The notes under the pieces are model-generated. The model had not been told where the DNA came from, searched no databases, and was given only the letters and a program-made list of their open reading frames with translations. From Xaviernesmea rhizosphaerae (GTDB lineage Bacteria > Pseudomonadota > Alphaproteobacteria > Rhizobiales > Rhizobiaceae), in the NCBI RefSeq assembly GCF_001938945.1, contig NZ_MKIO01000041.1:1-64000 (forward strand): DNA of 64,000 nucleotides. The letters are read 5' to 3'. Below, in pieces: positions 1 to 8,322 of this stretch. Position numbers and translations under genes: made by a program. The number at the start of each line of letters is the position of its first letter. The stretch's first letter is position 1.

Positions 1-16
1 AAAACACATCACTCAT
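1..16 (-). CDS. Start of an unidentified gene, truncated by window edge
   Basis: A minus-strand start codon at 16-14 is preceded, at a spacing of about six bases, by a strong AAGGAGA ribosome binding site (complement of 23-29). Only the first five codons (Met-Ser-Asp-Val-Phe) lie in the window, so the product cannot be named. It lies downstream of the ABC ATPase gene on the same strand, about 360 bases away, so it may belong to the same carbohydrate cluster. A second in-frame-independent ATG at 9-7 is also possible. Confidence 0.5.
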
Positions 17-49
17 CACGGTCTCCTTTCCGAAACCGTGAATCACATC

Positions 50-190
50 TCAAACCAAATTAATAGGTCCTGAGCCTAGACCGCGCACGGCACGAGCCCG
101 CGCGTCACGGTCGGATAAGTTTTCGCCCCTTATTGCGGGATCCGTTTGAGCCGGCCGAACGGTGAGCGCACCAGAGGTGCGCCGCCGGAA
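50..190 (-). repeat. Dispersed intergenic repeat, copy 1
   Basis: Read on the minus strand, this stretch aligns by eye with 49395-49530 on the plus strand. Shared blocks include CACCTCTGGTGCG, CCGTTCGGC, GGCTC, GGCGAA and a final ATT-rich segment in the same order and spacing. The two copies are diverged and lie in intergenic DNA at opposite ends of the window. It is likely a member of a rhizobial intergenic repeat family rather than a gene. Confidence 0.5.
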
Positions 191-296
191 AAGCAAGTGT
201 GTCGTCTGCTGTATCAATTGACAGATCGCGGCAGGCTTTAAGCGCATCCGTCCGAAGGCTGCTTCCAGACCAGAAGACACCTGGCGGGGTGGACAC

Positions 297-324
297 ATCG
301 GACCGAACCGTGGGTCGGCCCGAT
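297..324. repeat. Hairpin, first of a tandem pair
   Basis: ATCGGACCGA (297-306) pairs with TCGGCCCGAT (315-324) with one mismatch. The same ATCGGACCG stem recurs 49 bases downstream. It lies beyond the 3' end of the minus-strand ABC ATPase gene. Confidence 0.5.
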
Positions 325-345
325 GAACCATGGATTTGGTGCTGC

Positions 346-375
346 ATCGGACCGAAAACCGCTTTCCGGTCCGAT
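346..375 (-). terminator. Hairpin just after the ABC ATPase stop
   Basis: ATCGGACCG (346-354) pairs perfectly with CGGTCCGAT (367-375) across a 12-base loop, beginning five bases past the ATPase stop codon on the minus strand. There is no clear T-run after the stem, so intrinsic termination is uncertain; it may instead stabilise the 3' end of the transcript. Confidence 0.4.
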
Positions 376-379
376 TCAC

Positions 380-1381
380 TTAAATCGCCTTGCCGTTTCC
401 ATCGAAGCGATGGACATGCTCGATCATCGGCGCAAGCACCGCGCGATCGCCCGGACGCAGATCGACCGCGCCATCGGCGCGCACCTGCAGGCGGCCGGCT
501 TCCGGCACGTCCACGCTCAGATAGGTGTCGCTGCCGAGATATTCGGCCGAGGCAACCGTGCCCGTCCAGCCATGGCCGCCATCCGTGACCACCCGCAGAT
601 GTTCCGGGCGTACGCCGATCGTCGTGGCCTGCATGCCGGCGGCCAGCGCGCCGGTGATCAGGTTCATCTGCGGCGAGCCGATGAAGGTGGCGACAAAGAG
701 ATTGGCGGGCTTGCGGTAGAGCTCCAGCGGATGGCCGACCTGCTCCACCTTGCCGCCATTCAGCACGACGATCTTGTCGGCCATGGTCATGGCTTCCACC
801 TGGTCGTGGGTGACATAGACCGTGGTGGTCTGTAGCCGCTTCTGCAGGTCGCGGATTTCGGCGCGCATGGAGACGCGCAGCTTGGCGTCGAGGTTCGACA
901 GCGGCTCGTCGAACAGGAACACCTTCGGCGCGCGCACGATGGCGCGGCCCATGGCCACACGCTGGCGCTGGCCGCCGGAAAGGGCGACCGGCTTGCGCGC
1001 GAGATAGCGCTCGAGGTCGAGAATCGCCGCGGCCGAGGTGACCCGCTTGTCGATCTCGGCGGCCGGCATGCCGGCAAGCTTCAGCGCAAAGCCCATATTC
1101 GCCGCCACCGTCATATGCGGATAGAGCGCGTAGTTCTGGAACACCATGGCGATGTCCCGGTCGCGCGGGGCCAGATCGTTGATCGCCCGGCCGTCGACGC
1201 GAATCTCGCCCGCCGAGATGCTCTCCAGGCCCGCGATCGTGCGCAGAAGCGTGGATTTTCCACAGCCGGACGGGCCGACGAGGGCCAGGAATTCGCCGTC
1301 CTCAATGGTCACATTGATCCCGTGCAGCACTTCGAGCGCCGCATAGGACTTGCGCAAATCCTGCAATTCCACCCGCGCCAT
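380..1381 (-). CDS. Carbohydrate ABC transporter ATP-binding protein (UgpC/MalK type)
   Basis: A 333-residue ATPase that powers sugar import on the cytoplasmic face of an ABC importer. Walker A (GPSGCGKST) is at residues 36-44, the signature LSGGQRQRVAMGRA follows at about 135, Walker B VFLFDEP is next, and a TOBE-type C-terminal region with GVRPEHL is present, as in the CUT1/MalK family. The start at 1381 was chosen because GGGAGGA sits just upstream; an in-frame ATG 30 bases earlier lacks this. It is divergent from the binding-protein gene across a 258-base shared promoter region, and very likely serves the permeases encoded at 3138-4912. Confidence 0.93.
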   Translation of the reverse strand: MARVELQDLRKSYAALEVLHGINVTIEDGEFLALVGPSGCGKSTLLRTIAGLESISAGEIRVDGRAINDLAPRDRDIAMVFQNYALYPHMTVAANMGFALKLAGMPAAEIDKRVTSAAAILDLERYLARKPVALSGGQRQRVAMGRAIVRAPKVFLFDEPLSNLDAKLRVSMRAEIRDLQKRLQTTTVYVTHDQVEAMTMADKIVVLNGGKVEQVGHPLELYRKPANLFVATFIGSPQMNLITGALAAGMQATTIGVRPEHLRVVTDGGHGWTGTVASAEYLGSDTYLSVDVPEAGRLQVRADGAVDLRPGDRAVLAPMIEHVHRFDGNGKAI

Positions 1382-1402
1382 ATATTCCTCCCACCGTGTG
1401 GC

Positions 1403-1430
1403 TTGACACAAAACAAAAGTGATTTAATCT
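1403..1430 (+). promoter_or_regulatory. Candidate promoter for the mannoside ABC operon
   Basis: TTGACA (1403-1408) is followed after 16 bases by TAATCT (1425-1430), a plausible sigma-70-like pair pointing towards the binding-protein gene. The start would leave a leader of about 200 bases. The element lies in the intergenic region shared with the divergent ATPase gene, where a ROK regulator could act on both directions. Inferred only from consensus similarity. Confidence 0.3.
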
Positions 1431-1639
1431 ATTTTTCACGGCCTGGGAAGCACGTTGTTGGGAAGCGGGGAGAGAGGCTGCGGAGGAAATTGATGCCGAA
1501 CGGCCAGGGGGCTGGCGCGGCGCCACTTCGCACCATCGTCATTGCCATCACGATCGGTCAGCCGTCGTCGCGTTCCTGCTGGAGAGGCAGGGGCGGCGCG
1601 CTTCGACGATGAAAATCATTTTTGGGAGGACCTAAGTCC

Positions 1640-2944
1640 ATGACGCCGAAGGCTCGCCTTCTCTCGCTTCTTTCCGCTGCTGCCATCGCAGCTCCGCTCG
1701 CCACCGCCATGGCACAGGACACGATCACCGGCGACACCGTCGGCCCGGCCGATGCGGCGAACACGCTTACCTTCCGCATGACGACGGACGGCCCGCGCAA
1801 CAACGATCCGGCGCTCGCCGCCAAATATGGCAAGCTGTTCAACGACTTCATCGCCAATCACAAGGGCTGGAAGATCGAGCTGCAGATGATGTCCGGCGAC
1901 ATCGGCCAGGAACAGGCGCGCATGCTCGAGCAGGCGAAGTCCGGCAATGCGCCCGATTGCGCCGCCGTCGACAGCTTCGTCCTGCCGCTCTTCAAGAAGG
2001 CCGGCGTTCTCAAGTCCTTCTCGCCCTATTTCAAGAAGGAAGAGATCGACCAGCTGTTTCCCTTCGTGCGCGAAGGCGTGACGGGCAAGGACGGCCAGAT
2101 CTATGCCTGGTGGTGGTCGACGGACCTGCGCGTCCTCTACCGCAACAAGGAGATCATCAAGGACGGTCCGCAGACCTGGGACGAGACCAAGAAGGCCGCG
2201 CTCGCCTCCGTCGAGCAGGGCATGGAAGGCATCCTCTTCAATGGCGGCCGTTATGAAGGCACGACCTTCGACTGGCTCGCCAACTACTGGGGCGAAGGCG
2301 GCAAGCTCGTCGACGACGCTGGCAAGCCGATCTTCGGCGAAGGCGAAAACCGCGCCAAATTCGTCAAGGCCGTCGCCTATTATCGCGATCTGGTCGAGTC
2401 GGGCGCCGCACCGAAGCGCGTGGCCACCATCGGCAATTACGACGACTTCAACGCCGCTGCCGCCGCCGGCACCACGGCCCTGTTCGTGGGCGGCAACTGG
2501 CAGCTTTCGCAGCTGAAGGGCGCGCTGGAGCCGGAAGAATTCGCCAAGTGGACCTTCTCGCCCCTACCCGGCGCCACCAAGGACGAACGCTCCACCGGCA
2601 CCGGCGGCTGGACCGTCGCCTCCTTCGCCAAGACCGACGACAAGGTCGCCATGTGCGCCAACCTCGCCCGCGAGATCTATATGGGTCCCGCCAACGAGAT
2701 CCAGGAGCAGCTGCCGACCCGTGCCGACTTCTATTCGAAGTACCCGATCTTCTCCAACGAGACGAACAAGGCCTTCGGCGAGGCGCTCAAGGTCGGTCAG
2801 GCCCGTCCCGGCGCTCCGGTCTATCCCGAGATCTCCAACCAGATCCAGATCATGATGGGCAAGGTGCTGACCGGCACCGAGGCGACCGAAGCGGCCGTCG
2901 ACGAAGCCTACAAGGCCTCGCTCGCTGCCTTCGAGCGGCTGTAA
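1640..2944 (+). CDS. Extracellular solute-binding protein, carbohydrate ABC transporter (family 1)
   Basis: A 434-residue periplasmic binding protein with a cleavable signal peptide (positively charged start, hydrophobic stretch, Ala-Met-Ala cleavage region near residue 25). The overall pattern, including an aromatic-rich sugar site segment around GQIYAWWWSTDLRVLYRN and a C-terminal PVYPEISNQIQ-type segment, fits SBP_bac_1 proteins of CUT1 importers. The start at 1640 has GGGAGGA at 1624-1630. It is the first gene of an operon with two permeases and an alpha-mannosidase, so the ligand is inferred to be a mannose-containing oligosaccharide; the sequence does not prove this. Confidence 0.92.
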   Translation: MTPKARLLSLLSAAAIAAPLATAMAQDTITGDTVGPADAANTLTFRMTTDGPRNNDPALAAKYGKLFNDFIANHKGWKIELQMMSGDIGQEQARMLEQAKSGNAPDCAAVDSFVLPLFKKAGVLKSFSPYFKKEEIDQLFPFVREGVTGKDGQIYAWWWSTDLRVLYRNKEIIKDGPQTWDETKKAALASVEQGMEGILFNGGRYEGTTFDWLANYWGEGGKLVDDAGKPIFGEGENRAKFVKAVAYYRDLVESGAAPKRVATIGNYDDFNAAAAAGTTALFVGGNWQLSQLKGALEPEEFAKWTFSPLPGATKDERSTGTGGWTVASFAKTDDKVAMCANLAREIYMGPANEIQEQLPTRADFYSKYPIFSNETNKAFGEALKVGQARPGAPVYPEISNQIQIMMGKVLTGTEATEAAVDEAYKASLAAFERL

Positions 2945-2993
2945 TCACAGTGCTCAGGCGCAGAAGGACGGTCTTGGGCCAGCCTTCAGCGCC

Positions 2994-3062
2994 GCGCAGG
3001 ACGCCCCCTCCCTCGTCCTGCGCCCTTCATCGGGAGCCCTGGCCGTCAAACGCCGGGGCTCC
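2994..3062 (+). terminator. Two intercistronic hairpins after the binding-protein gene
   Basis: GCGCAGGACG (2994-3003) pairs perfectly with CGTCCTGCGC (3014-3023), and GGAGCCC (3033-3039) pairs with GGGCTCC (3056-3062). They lie in the 193-base gap between binding protein and first permease. In many ABC operons such stems protect the upstream message and give excess binding protein; that role is inferred here. Confidence 0.55.
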
Positions 3063-3137
3063 GACCATCCGTTTTCATGCGGTGCCGGAAGCCCCTCTCC
3101 GCGGGGGGCGCGGCCATCGCTTCAAGGCTGAACCACC

Positions 3138-4070
3138 ATGTCGATGCTCAATGCCAGCGCCGGCGCCGCACAGGCGCCCCGCCTCGCCCGCAGCGGCGCC
3201 AATGAGAAGCCGCGCGTGGCACCCTGGCTGCTGCCGCTGATCCTGGTGCTCGGGCTCTTCTATCTCTATCCCGTGTTCGACGTGTTCCGTCTGGCCTTCA
3301 TGCGCGCCACGCTGCTCGCCAATGATGGCAGCTACACGCTCTCGACCCTGATCCAGACGTTGACGCGGCCGGAGCTCGGGCAAATCCTCTGGGTCACCTT
3401 CGTCTTCACCGGATCGAGTGTGGTGGCGCAGCAGCTCCTCGGGCTGGCGATCGCGCTGGTCGTCGTGCGCGGCGAAAGCCGCGGCCTGTTCGGCACCACG
3501 ATCGTGCGGACCACGGCGCTGATCGCCTGGGTGGTGCCCGGCATTGCCGGCGGCATCATCTGGAAAATGCTGTTCAACGAGGCGCCCTTCGGCGGTCTCA
3601 ACAGCATTCTGCGGCTGATGGGCGCGCCGCCGGTGCAATGGCTGTCGGATCCGCACATCGTCATGTGGTCCGTGGTCCTGTCGAATGTCTGGCGCGGCAC
3701 CGCCTTCTCGATGGTGGTCATGTATGCCGCGCTCAAGGCCATCGACCCCGTGCTCTACGAGGCAGCGGCGGTGGACGGCGCCACGGCGCGCCAGCGGCTG
3801 GTCTATGTGACGCTGCCGCAGCTGCGCTCGGCGATCCTGGTCAACATGATCCTGATCACCATCCAGACGCTGAACACCTTCGACGCCATCATCTCGCTGA
3901 CCGGCGGCGGCCCTGGCCGCGCGACCGAAGTGCTCTCGCTCTACACCTTCAACGTGGTCTTCCGGAACTATGACCTCTCGGTCGGCGCCGTGCTGTCCAT
4001 CCTGATGCTCGCCATCAGCCTCGGCCTGGCGCTCGTCTATGCCGTCTTCCTGCCGAAGGACGAGAAATAA
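3138..4070 (+). CDS. Carbohydrate ABC transporter permease (MalF/UgpA type)
   Basis: A 310-residue inner-membrane permease with about six hydrophobic segments. The cytoplasmic EAA loop is visible as YEAAAVDGATARQRLVYVTLP near residue 210, matching the family consensus EAAxxDGA. The gene overlaps the next permease by one base (TAATG), so the two are translationally coupled and probably form the heterodimeric channel. It follows the binding-protein gene after two hairpins, which suggests lower expression than the binding protein. Confidence 0.93.
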   Translation: MSMLNASAGAAQAPRLARSGANEKPRVAPWLLPLILVLGLFYLYPVFDVFRLAFMRATLLANDGSYTLSTLIQTLTRPELGQILWVTFVFTGSSVVAQQLLGLAIALVVVRGESRGLFGTTIVRTTALIAWVVPGIAGGIIWKMLFNEAPFGGLNSILRLMGAPPVQWLSDPHIVMWSVVLSNVWRGTAFSMVVMYAALKAIDPVLYEAAAVDGATARQRLVYVTLPQLRSAILVNMILITIQTLNTFDAIISLTGGGPGRATEVLSLYTFNVVFRNYDLSVGAVLSILMLAISLGLALVYAVFLPKDEK

Positions 4071-4912
4071 TGAACGCTGCAAACCGCGAACGCCTGGGCG
4101 ACGTGCTGAGCTACATCTTCATGCTCGTCATCTTCGCCTTCTTTGCCTGGCCGCTGCTCTGGCTTCTGTCGCTGGCGCTGCGCACCCGGCGCGAGGTCTT
4201 CCTCGGGGTGAGCCGCTTCATCCCGAAGAACCCGACGCTCGAAAACTTCACCCTGATCCTGCAGTCGGACAAGTTCATCGGCTATCTCTACAATGCGCTG
4301 AAACTGTCCTGCCTCTCGGCGATCGGCTGCCTGATCGTGGCGCTTCCGGCGGCCTATGCCTTCTCGCGCTTCGAGTTCAAGGGCAAGGGCGCCTGGATGA
4401 TGGCGATCCTCTCGGTGCAGATGATCTCGCCGCTCGTCATCATGGTGCCGCTCTATCGCTACATGGCGGCCATCGGCCTGACGGACACGCATTTCGGCGC
4501 GACCATGGTCTATATCGCGCTGGCCGTGCCGACGGTGACATGGATCCTCAAGGGCTCGATCGACGGTATCCCCAAGACCCTGGACGAGGCGGCGATGATC
4601 GACGGCTGCAACCGCTTCACCGCCTTCGTCCGCGTGATCCTGCCGCTGTCGACGCCCGGCATCGCTTCTGCCTTCATCATCTCGGTCATCGGTGGCTGGT
4701 CGCAGTTCCTCGTGCCCTTCCTGCTGATCACCAAGGAATCGCTGACCCCCATCGGCGTCGGCATCTTCCAATATGCCGGCACGCAGAACGATAGCTCGAT
4801 CCAGCTTCTGGCTGCCGCCTGCCTGGTCTCCGTCGTGCCCGCCATCGTCGCCTTCCTGGCGCTGCAGCGCCTGATCCTCGGCGCCATGACCGCCGGCGCG
4901 GTCAAGGGGTGA
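4070..4912 (+). CDS. Carbohydrate ABC transporter permease (MalG/UgpE type)
   Basis: A 280-residue permease, the second channel subunit of the CUT1 importer. It has an N-terminal membrane segment around residues 14-36, further hydrophobic helices, and the EAA loop LDEAAMIDGCNRFTAFVRVILP near residue 175. Its start overlaps the stop of the first permease. Downstream, a 150-base gap with two inverted repeats separates it from the alpha-mannosidase gene. Confidence 0.93.
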   Translation: MNAANRERLGDVLSYIFMLVIFAFFAWPLLWLLSLALRTRREVFLGVSRFIPKNPTLENFTLILQSDKFIGYLYNALKLSCLSAIGCLIVALPAAYAFSRFEFKGKGAWMMAILSVQMISPLVIMVPLYRYMAAIGLTDTHFGATMVYIALAVPTVTWILKGSIDGIPKTLDEAAMIDGCNRFTAFVRVILPLSTPGIASAFIISVIGGWSQFLVPFLLITKESLTPIGVGIFQYAGTQNDSSIQLLAAACLVSVVPAIVAFLALQRLILGAMTAGAVKG

Positions 4913-4931
4913 GGTAAAGACCTGAACCATC

Positions 4932-5032
4932 GGCGCCGCATGCGGCGCCCTCCCCGCGCGCCCCGAAGTCTTGGGGGCCGGGCCACACATCAAAAACGAA
5001 GAGGGCCGAACGGCCACAGGCATCCGGCCCTC
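4932..5032 (+). repeat. Palindrome and inverted repeat between permease and mannosidase genes
   Basis: GGCGCCGCATGCGGCGCC (4932-4949) is a perfect 18-base palindrome. Downstream, GAGGGCCG (5001-5008) pairs with CGGCCCTC (5025-5032). No T-run follows either, so they are better read as intercistronic mRNA stems or partial attenuation than as strong terminators. Confidence 0.5.
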
Positions 5033-5062
5033 CGGATATTTCATCAGATCGGGAATTTGATC

Positions 5063-8000
5063 ATGACACTGACTAACGCCCAACGCCTCGAGCGCCTTCA
5101 GGTGCGCATGGCCGAACTGGAATTCTGGCGGGCGCGCAAGACGGCGGTCGTCGATGGCTGGCAGTTCAATGGCGCGCCGCTCGCGATCGGCGCCGATTGG
5201 CCGCAGAAGGATGGCGTCCAAAAATTTTCCGGTGAGGTCACCGTGCCCGAGGGCTGGCCGCTGGACGAGGTCAGGCTGTTCCTGCATCTCGGCGGCGAGA
5301 GCCTGATCACCATCACCGCACAGGATGGAACGGCGAAGAGCTTCGGCCTCGACCCCTATCACCGCGAATTCACCCCGCCCTCGCGCCAGTTCAAGGTAAC
5401 CTCCGACACGGTCGCCCGCCTGCCCTTCGGCGAGCCTGTGCGCAAGCCCTTCCTGGAGCGCGCCGAGCTGCTCTGGATCGACGGTCCGGTCGAAAAGCTC
5501 TGGATCCTGCTGCGCCAGATCTCGGAAGCGGTAAGCGCCCTTCAGGGCCATGAAGCCGTTCCCTATATGCTCGAAGCCGCCGAGATCGCGCTGCGCTCGC
5601 TCGACTGGCCCTCTGCTACGGCCGACTATATCGCCCGCACGGCGCCTGCCGTCATGCAGCAGAAGATCTGGCGCCTGCCGGAGCTGAAGAAGGATCCCGA
5701 GGGCCTCAACGATGCCCAGCGCGAAAGCGTCGTCGCCGCCTATGACGCGCTGATGGACCGGCTGGCCACGCTGCAGAAGCGCTTCCCCCCGCAGGGCAAG
5801 GTGGCGCTGACGGGCCATGCCCATATCGACCTGTGCTGGCTGTGGCCCTATGACGAGACGCGCCGCAAGATGCGCCGCACCTTCCACACGGCGCTGTCGC
5901 TGATGGACAGGTCAGAGGATTTCCGCTTCAACCAGTCGACCGCGCATTACTATGCCCAGATCGCCGAGGACGACCCGGAGCTTCTGGAGCGCATCCGCGA
6001 GCGGGCGGCGTCGGGCCAGTGGGAAACCGTCGGCGGTCTCTGGATCGAGCCCGACACCAATATGCCAACGGGCGAAAGCCTTACGCGCCAGGTGCTCTAT
6101 GGCCAGCGCTTCTTCGAAAAAACCTTCGGCCATCGCCACACGGTCTGCTGGCTGCCGGATTGCTTCGGCTTCTCGGGCGCCCTGCCGCAGCTGCTCGTTC
6201 AGGGCGGCATGAAGAGCTTCTTCACGATCAAGGTCAACTGGTCGGAAACCAACCGCGTTCCCTCCGACCTGTTCTGGTGGGAAGGCCTCGACGGCAGCCG
6301 CGTGCTGGCGCATTCCTTCGACAATCCGATGGAAGGCTATAACGGCTTCGTCCGCCCGGACTGCATCGTTCCGACCTGGAAGAACTTCCGCCAGAAGGAC
6401 CGCCATGACACCACGCTTCTGTGCGTCGGCTATGGCGATGGCGGCGGCGGCCCGTCGCCCGAAATGATCGTGCGCGAGGAGCAGCTGCGCGTCTTCCCGG
6501 CGATCCCGGAGGCCCGCTGGACCCGCGTTCATGACTTCTTCGAGGCCGCGCACGACACCGCCAAGGCGACCGCGATGCATGTCTGGCAGGGCGAGATCTA
6601 TCTCGAGCTGCACCGCGCCACGCTGACGAGCCAGAGCGCGGTCAAGCGACTGCACCGCCAGGCCGAGCGCGGGTTGATCGTTGCCGAAACGCTGTCCGGC
6701 CTTGCCCATCTCATGGGTGCGGAACGTCCGCGCTCGATGGAAGCCGAATGGCGCGTGGTGCTGAAGAACGAGTTCCACGACATTCTGCCCGGCTCCTCGA
6801 TCGCCGAAGTTTATGTCGACGCCGCCAACGAGCTGAACCAGTCGATCGCCGATGGCAAGGCCGCGCAGGCCGCAGCACTCGACGCGCTGACTCCGCTCCT
6901 GCCCAAGGGAGAGGATGGTGCGGTTCTCGTGGTCAACCCCACGCTGTCCGAGCGCCCGATCCGCCTGCATCTGGAAGAGGGCGTCATTGCTGCCGAAGGC
7001 ACCATCGCCCCGCTCGGCATCGCCGTTCTGCCGAAGTCGGCGCTGGCGCCGAAGGGTGGCCTCTCCGCGACCGCCCGCAGCCTGGAGAACGACACCATCA
7101 AGGTGACGCTTGCCGAGGACGGCACGATCGAAAGCCTGTTCCACAAGCCGACCGGCCGCGAGGCCATCGAAGGCCGTGGCAACCGGCTGATGGCCTATAC
7201 CGCCGACAAGCCGCGCAACTGGGACGCCTGGGACGTCGAGGACGACTATGCAGCCAGGGGCGAGGAGATCACCGGGATCGAGTCGATCGAGCTCGTTGAG
7301 AACGGCCCGCATCGCGCAGCGATCCGCATCGCCCGCGTCTGGCGCCATTCGCGCATCGTGCAGACGCTCAGCCTCACCGCAAATGCCAAGCGCGTCGATA
7401 TCCACACGGAGATCGACTGGCACGAGCGTCGCGTGCTCTTGCGTTCGATCAGCGAACTGGCCGTCAAGAGCAAGCATGCAACCTGCGAATGCGCCTATGG
7501 CGTGGTCGAGCGTCCCACCGGCTCCTCCAACTCCTGGGAAGAGGCGATGTTCGAGGCGCCGGCCCACCGCTTCGTCGATCTGTCGGAGCCGGGCTTCGGC
7601 GTGGCGCTGCTCAACGACGCCAAATATGGCCACAGCATGCGCGGCAGCGTGCTCGGCCTGTCGCTGGTGCGTGGCCCCGTCTATCCCGATCCGCTCTGCG
7701 ACGAGGGCTACCAGGCCTTCACCTATGCCCTGATGCCGCATGCCGGCACCTGGTACGAGGGCGGCGTGCGCGAGGAAGCGGAAGAACTGAACCAGCCGCT
7801 GATCGCGCGGGCCGTTTCGGGCCTCTCCGCCGGCAGCTGCCAGCCGATCGTGGCAAGCGGCATCGAAGCCGGCTTCTCGGCACTCAAGCCGAGCGAAGAC
7901 GGCACGGACATGATCCTGCGCGTCTACGAGCCGGCCGGCGCGCGCGGCGCCTTCGACGTCGCGCTGCCGGAAGGCTGGTCCAACCAGGGCGTGGTCACGG

Positions 8001-8083
8001 TTCTGGAAGAGCCGATGGCCGATACGTCTGCGACCGGGCTCATGCCCTTCGAGGTGAAAAGCTGGCGCTTCTCGAAGGCGTGA
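5063..8083 (+). CDS. Alpha-mannosidase, glycoside hydrolase family 38
   Basis: A 1006-residue zinc-dependent retaining alpha-mannosidase, the usual length for bacterial GH38. Visible motifs are HAHIDLCWLWPYDET (zinc-binding His and Asp), LPDCFGFSGALPQL holding the predicted nucleophile Asp, and ELHRATLTSQ with a further zinc His. No signal peptide is seen, so it should act in the cytoplasm on imported mannosides. The start at 5063 fits family length; an upstream in-frame ATG at 4940 would lie inside the palindrome region. It is last in the ABC operon and is followed by a strong hairpin, then a ROK regulator. Confidence 0.95.
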   Translation: MTLTNAQRLERLQVRMAELEFWRARKTAVVDGWQFNGAPLAIGADWPQKDGVQKFSGEVTVPEGWPLDEVRLFLHLGGESLITITAQDGTAKSFGLDPYHREFTPPSRQFKVTSDTVARLPFGEPVRKPFLERAELLWIDGPVEKLWILLRQISEAVSALQGHEAVPYMLEAAEIALRSLDWPSATADYIARTAPAVMQQKIWRLPELKKDPEGLNDAQRESVVAAYDALMDRLATLQKRFPPQGKVALTGHAHIDLCWLWPYDETRRKMRRTFHTALSLMDRSEDFRFNQSTAHYYAQIAEDDPELLERIRERAASGQWETVGGLWIEPDTNMPTGESLTRQVLYGQRFFEKTFGHRHTVCWLPDCFGFSGALPQLLVQGGMKSFFTIKVNWSETNRVPSDLFWWEGLDGSRVLAHSFDNPMEGYNGFVRPDCIVPTWKNFRQKDRHDTTLLCVGYGDGGGGPSPEMIVREEQLRVFPAIPEARWTRVHDFFEAAHDTAKATAMHVWQGEIYLELHRATLTSQSAVKRLHRQAERGLIVAETLSGLAHLMGAERPRSMEAEWRVVLKNEFHDILPGSSIAEVYVDAANELNQSIADGKAAQAAALDALTPLLPKGEDGAVLVVNPTLSERPIRLHLEEGVIAAEGTIAPLGIAVLPKSALAPKGGLSATARSLENDTIKVTLAEDGTIESLFHKPTGREAIEGRGNRLMAYTADKPRNWDAWDVEDDYAARGEEITGIESIELVENGPHRAAIRIARVWRHSRIVQTLSLTANAKRVDIHTEIDWHERRVLLRSISELAVKSKHATCECAYGVVERPTGSSNSWEEAMFEAPAHRFVDLSEPGFGVALLNDAKYGHSMRGSVLGLSLVRGPVYPDPLCDEGYQAFTYALMPHAGTWYEGGVREEAEELNQPLIARAVSGLSAGSCQPIVASGIEAGFSALKPSEDGTDMILRVYEPAGARGAFDVALPEGWSNQGVVTVLEEPMADTSATGLMPFEVKSWRFSKA

Positions 8084-8093
8084 TGTCGCAGAC

Positions 8094-8124
8094 GCTCCGG
8101 CCGGCCTTCCCGGCCGGCCGGAGC
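8094..8124 (+). terminator. Strong hairpin after the mannosidase gene
   Basis: GCTCCGGCCGGCC (8094-8106) pairs perfectly over 13 bases with GGCCGGCCGGAGC (8112-8124) around a five-base loop. It begins 11 bases after the mannosidase stop codon. No T-run follows, so it is a probable but not classical terminator. Confidence 0.6.
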
Positions 8125-8322
8125 ACGCCGATCGCGAAGGATATCAGGCATTTCGACAATTCAATTCCCGTCGCTAGTGCTCTATATTCAAACAGATCTC
8201 GACGCGTCCGAGCGTTTCCGGCGCTGCGGTGTGCCACCGCTGGCGCTTTTTCTATTATTTAGACTATTCGCGCATCACGCTGGAAATCGGCGTCAGGCCG
8301 ATGCAGTAAGGGGATATTTGTC

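Larger units (their letters stand above)
17..379. other. Intergenic region with dispersed repeat and tandem hairpins
   Basis: This gap follows the ABC ATPase gene on the minus strand. It holds a diverged copy of a dispersed repeat (about 50-190) and two hairpins with nearly the same stem (297-324 and 346-375). Several open frames cross it, but none has a ribosome binding site or recognisable product. Confidence 0.6.

Noticed and set aside
4037..5887. Very long open frame on the minus strand opposite the permease and mannosidase genes
   Set aside because: It is antisense to well-recognised genes, is rich in His, Arg, Asp and Gln as expected from a GC-rich shadow frame, and has no family motif or ribosome binding site.
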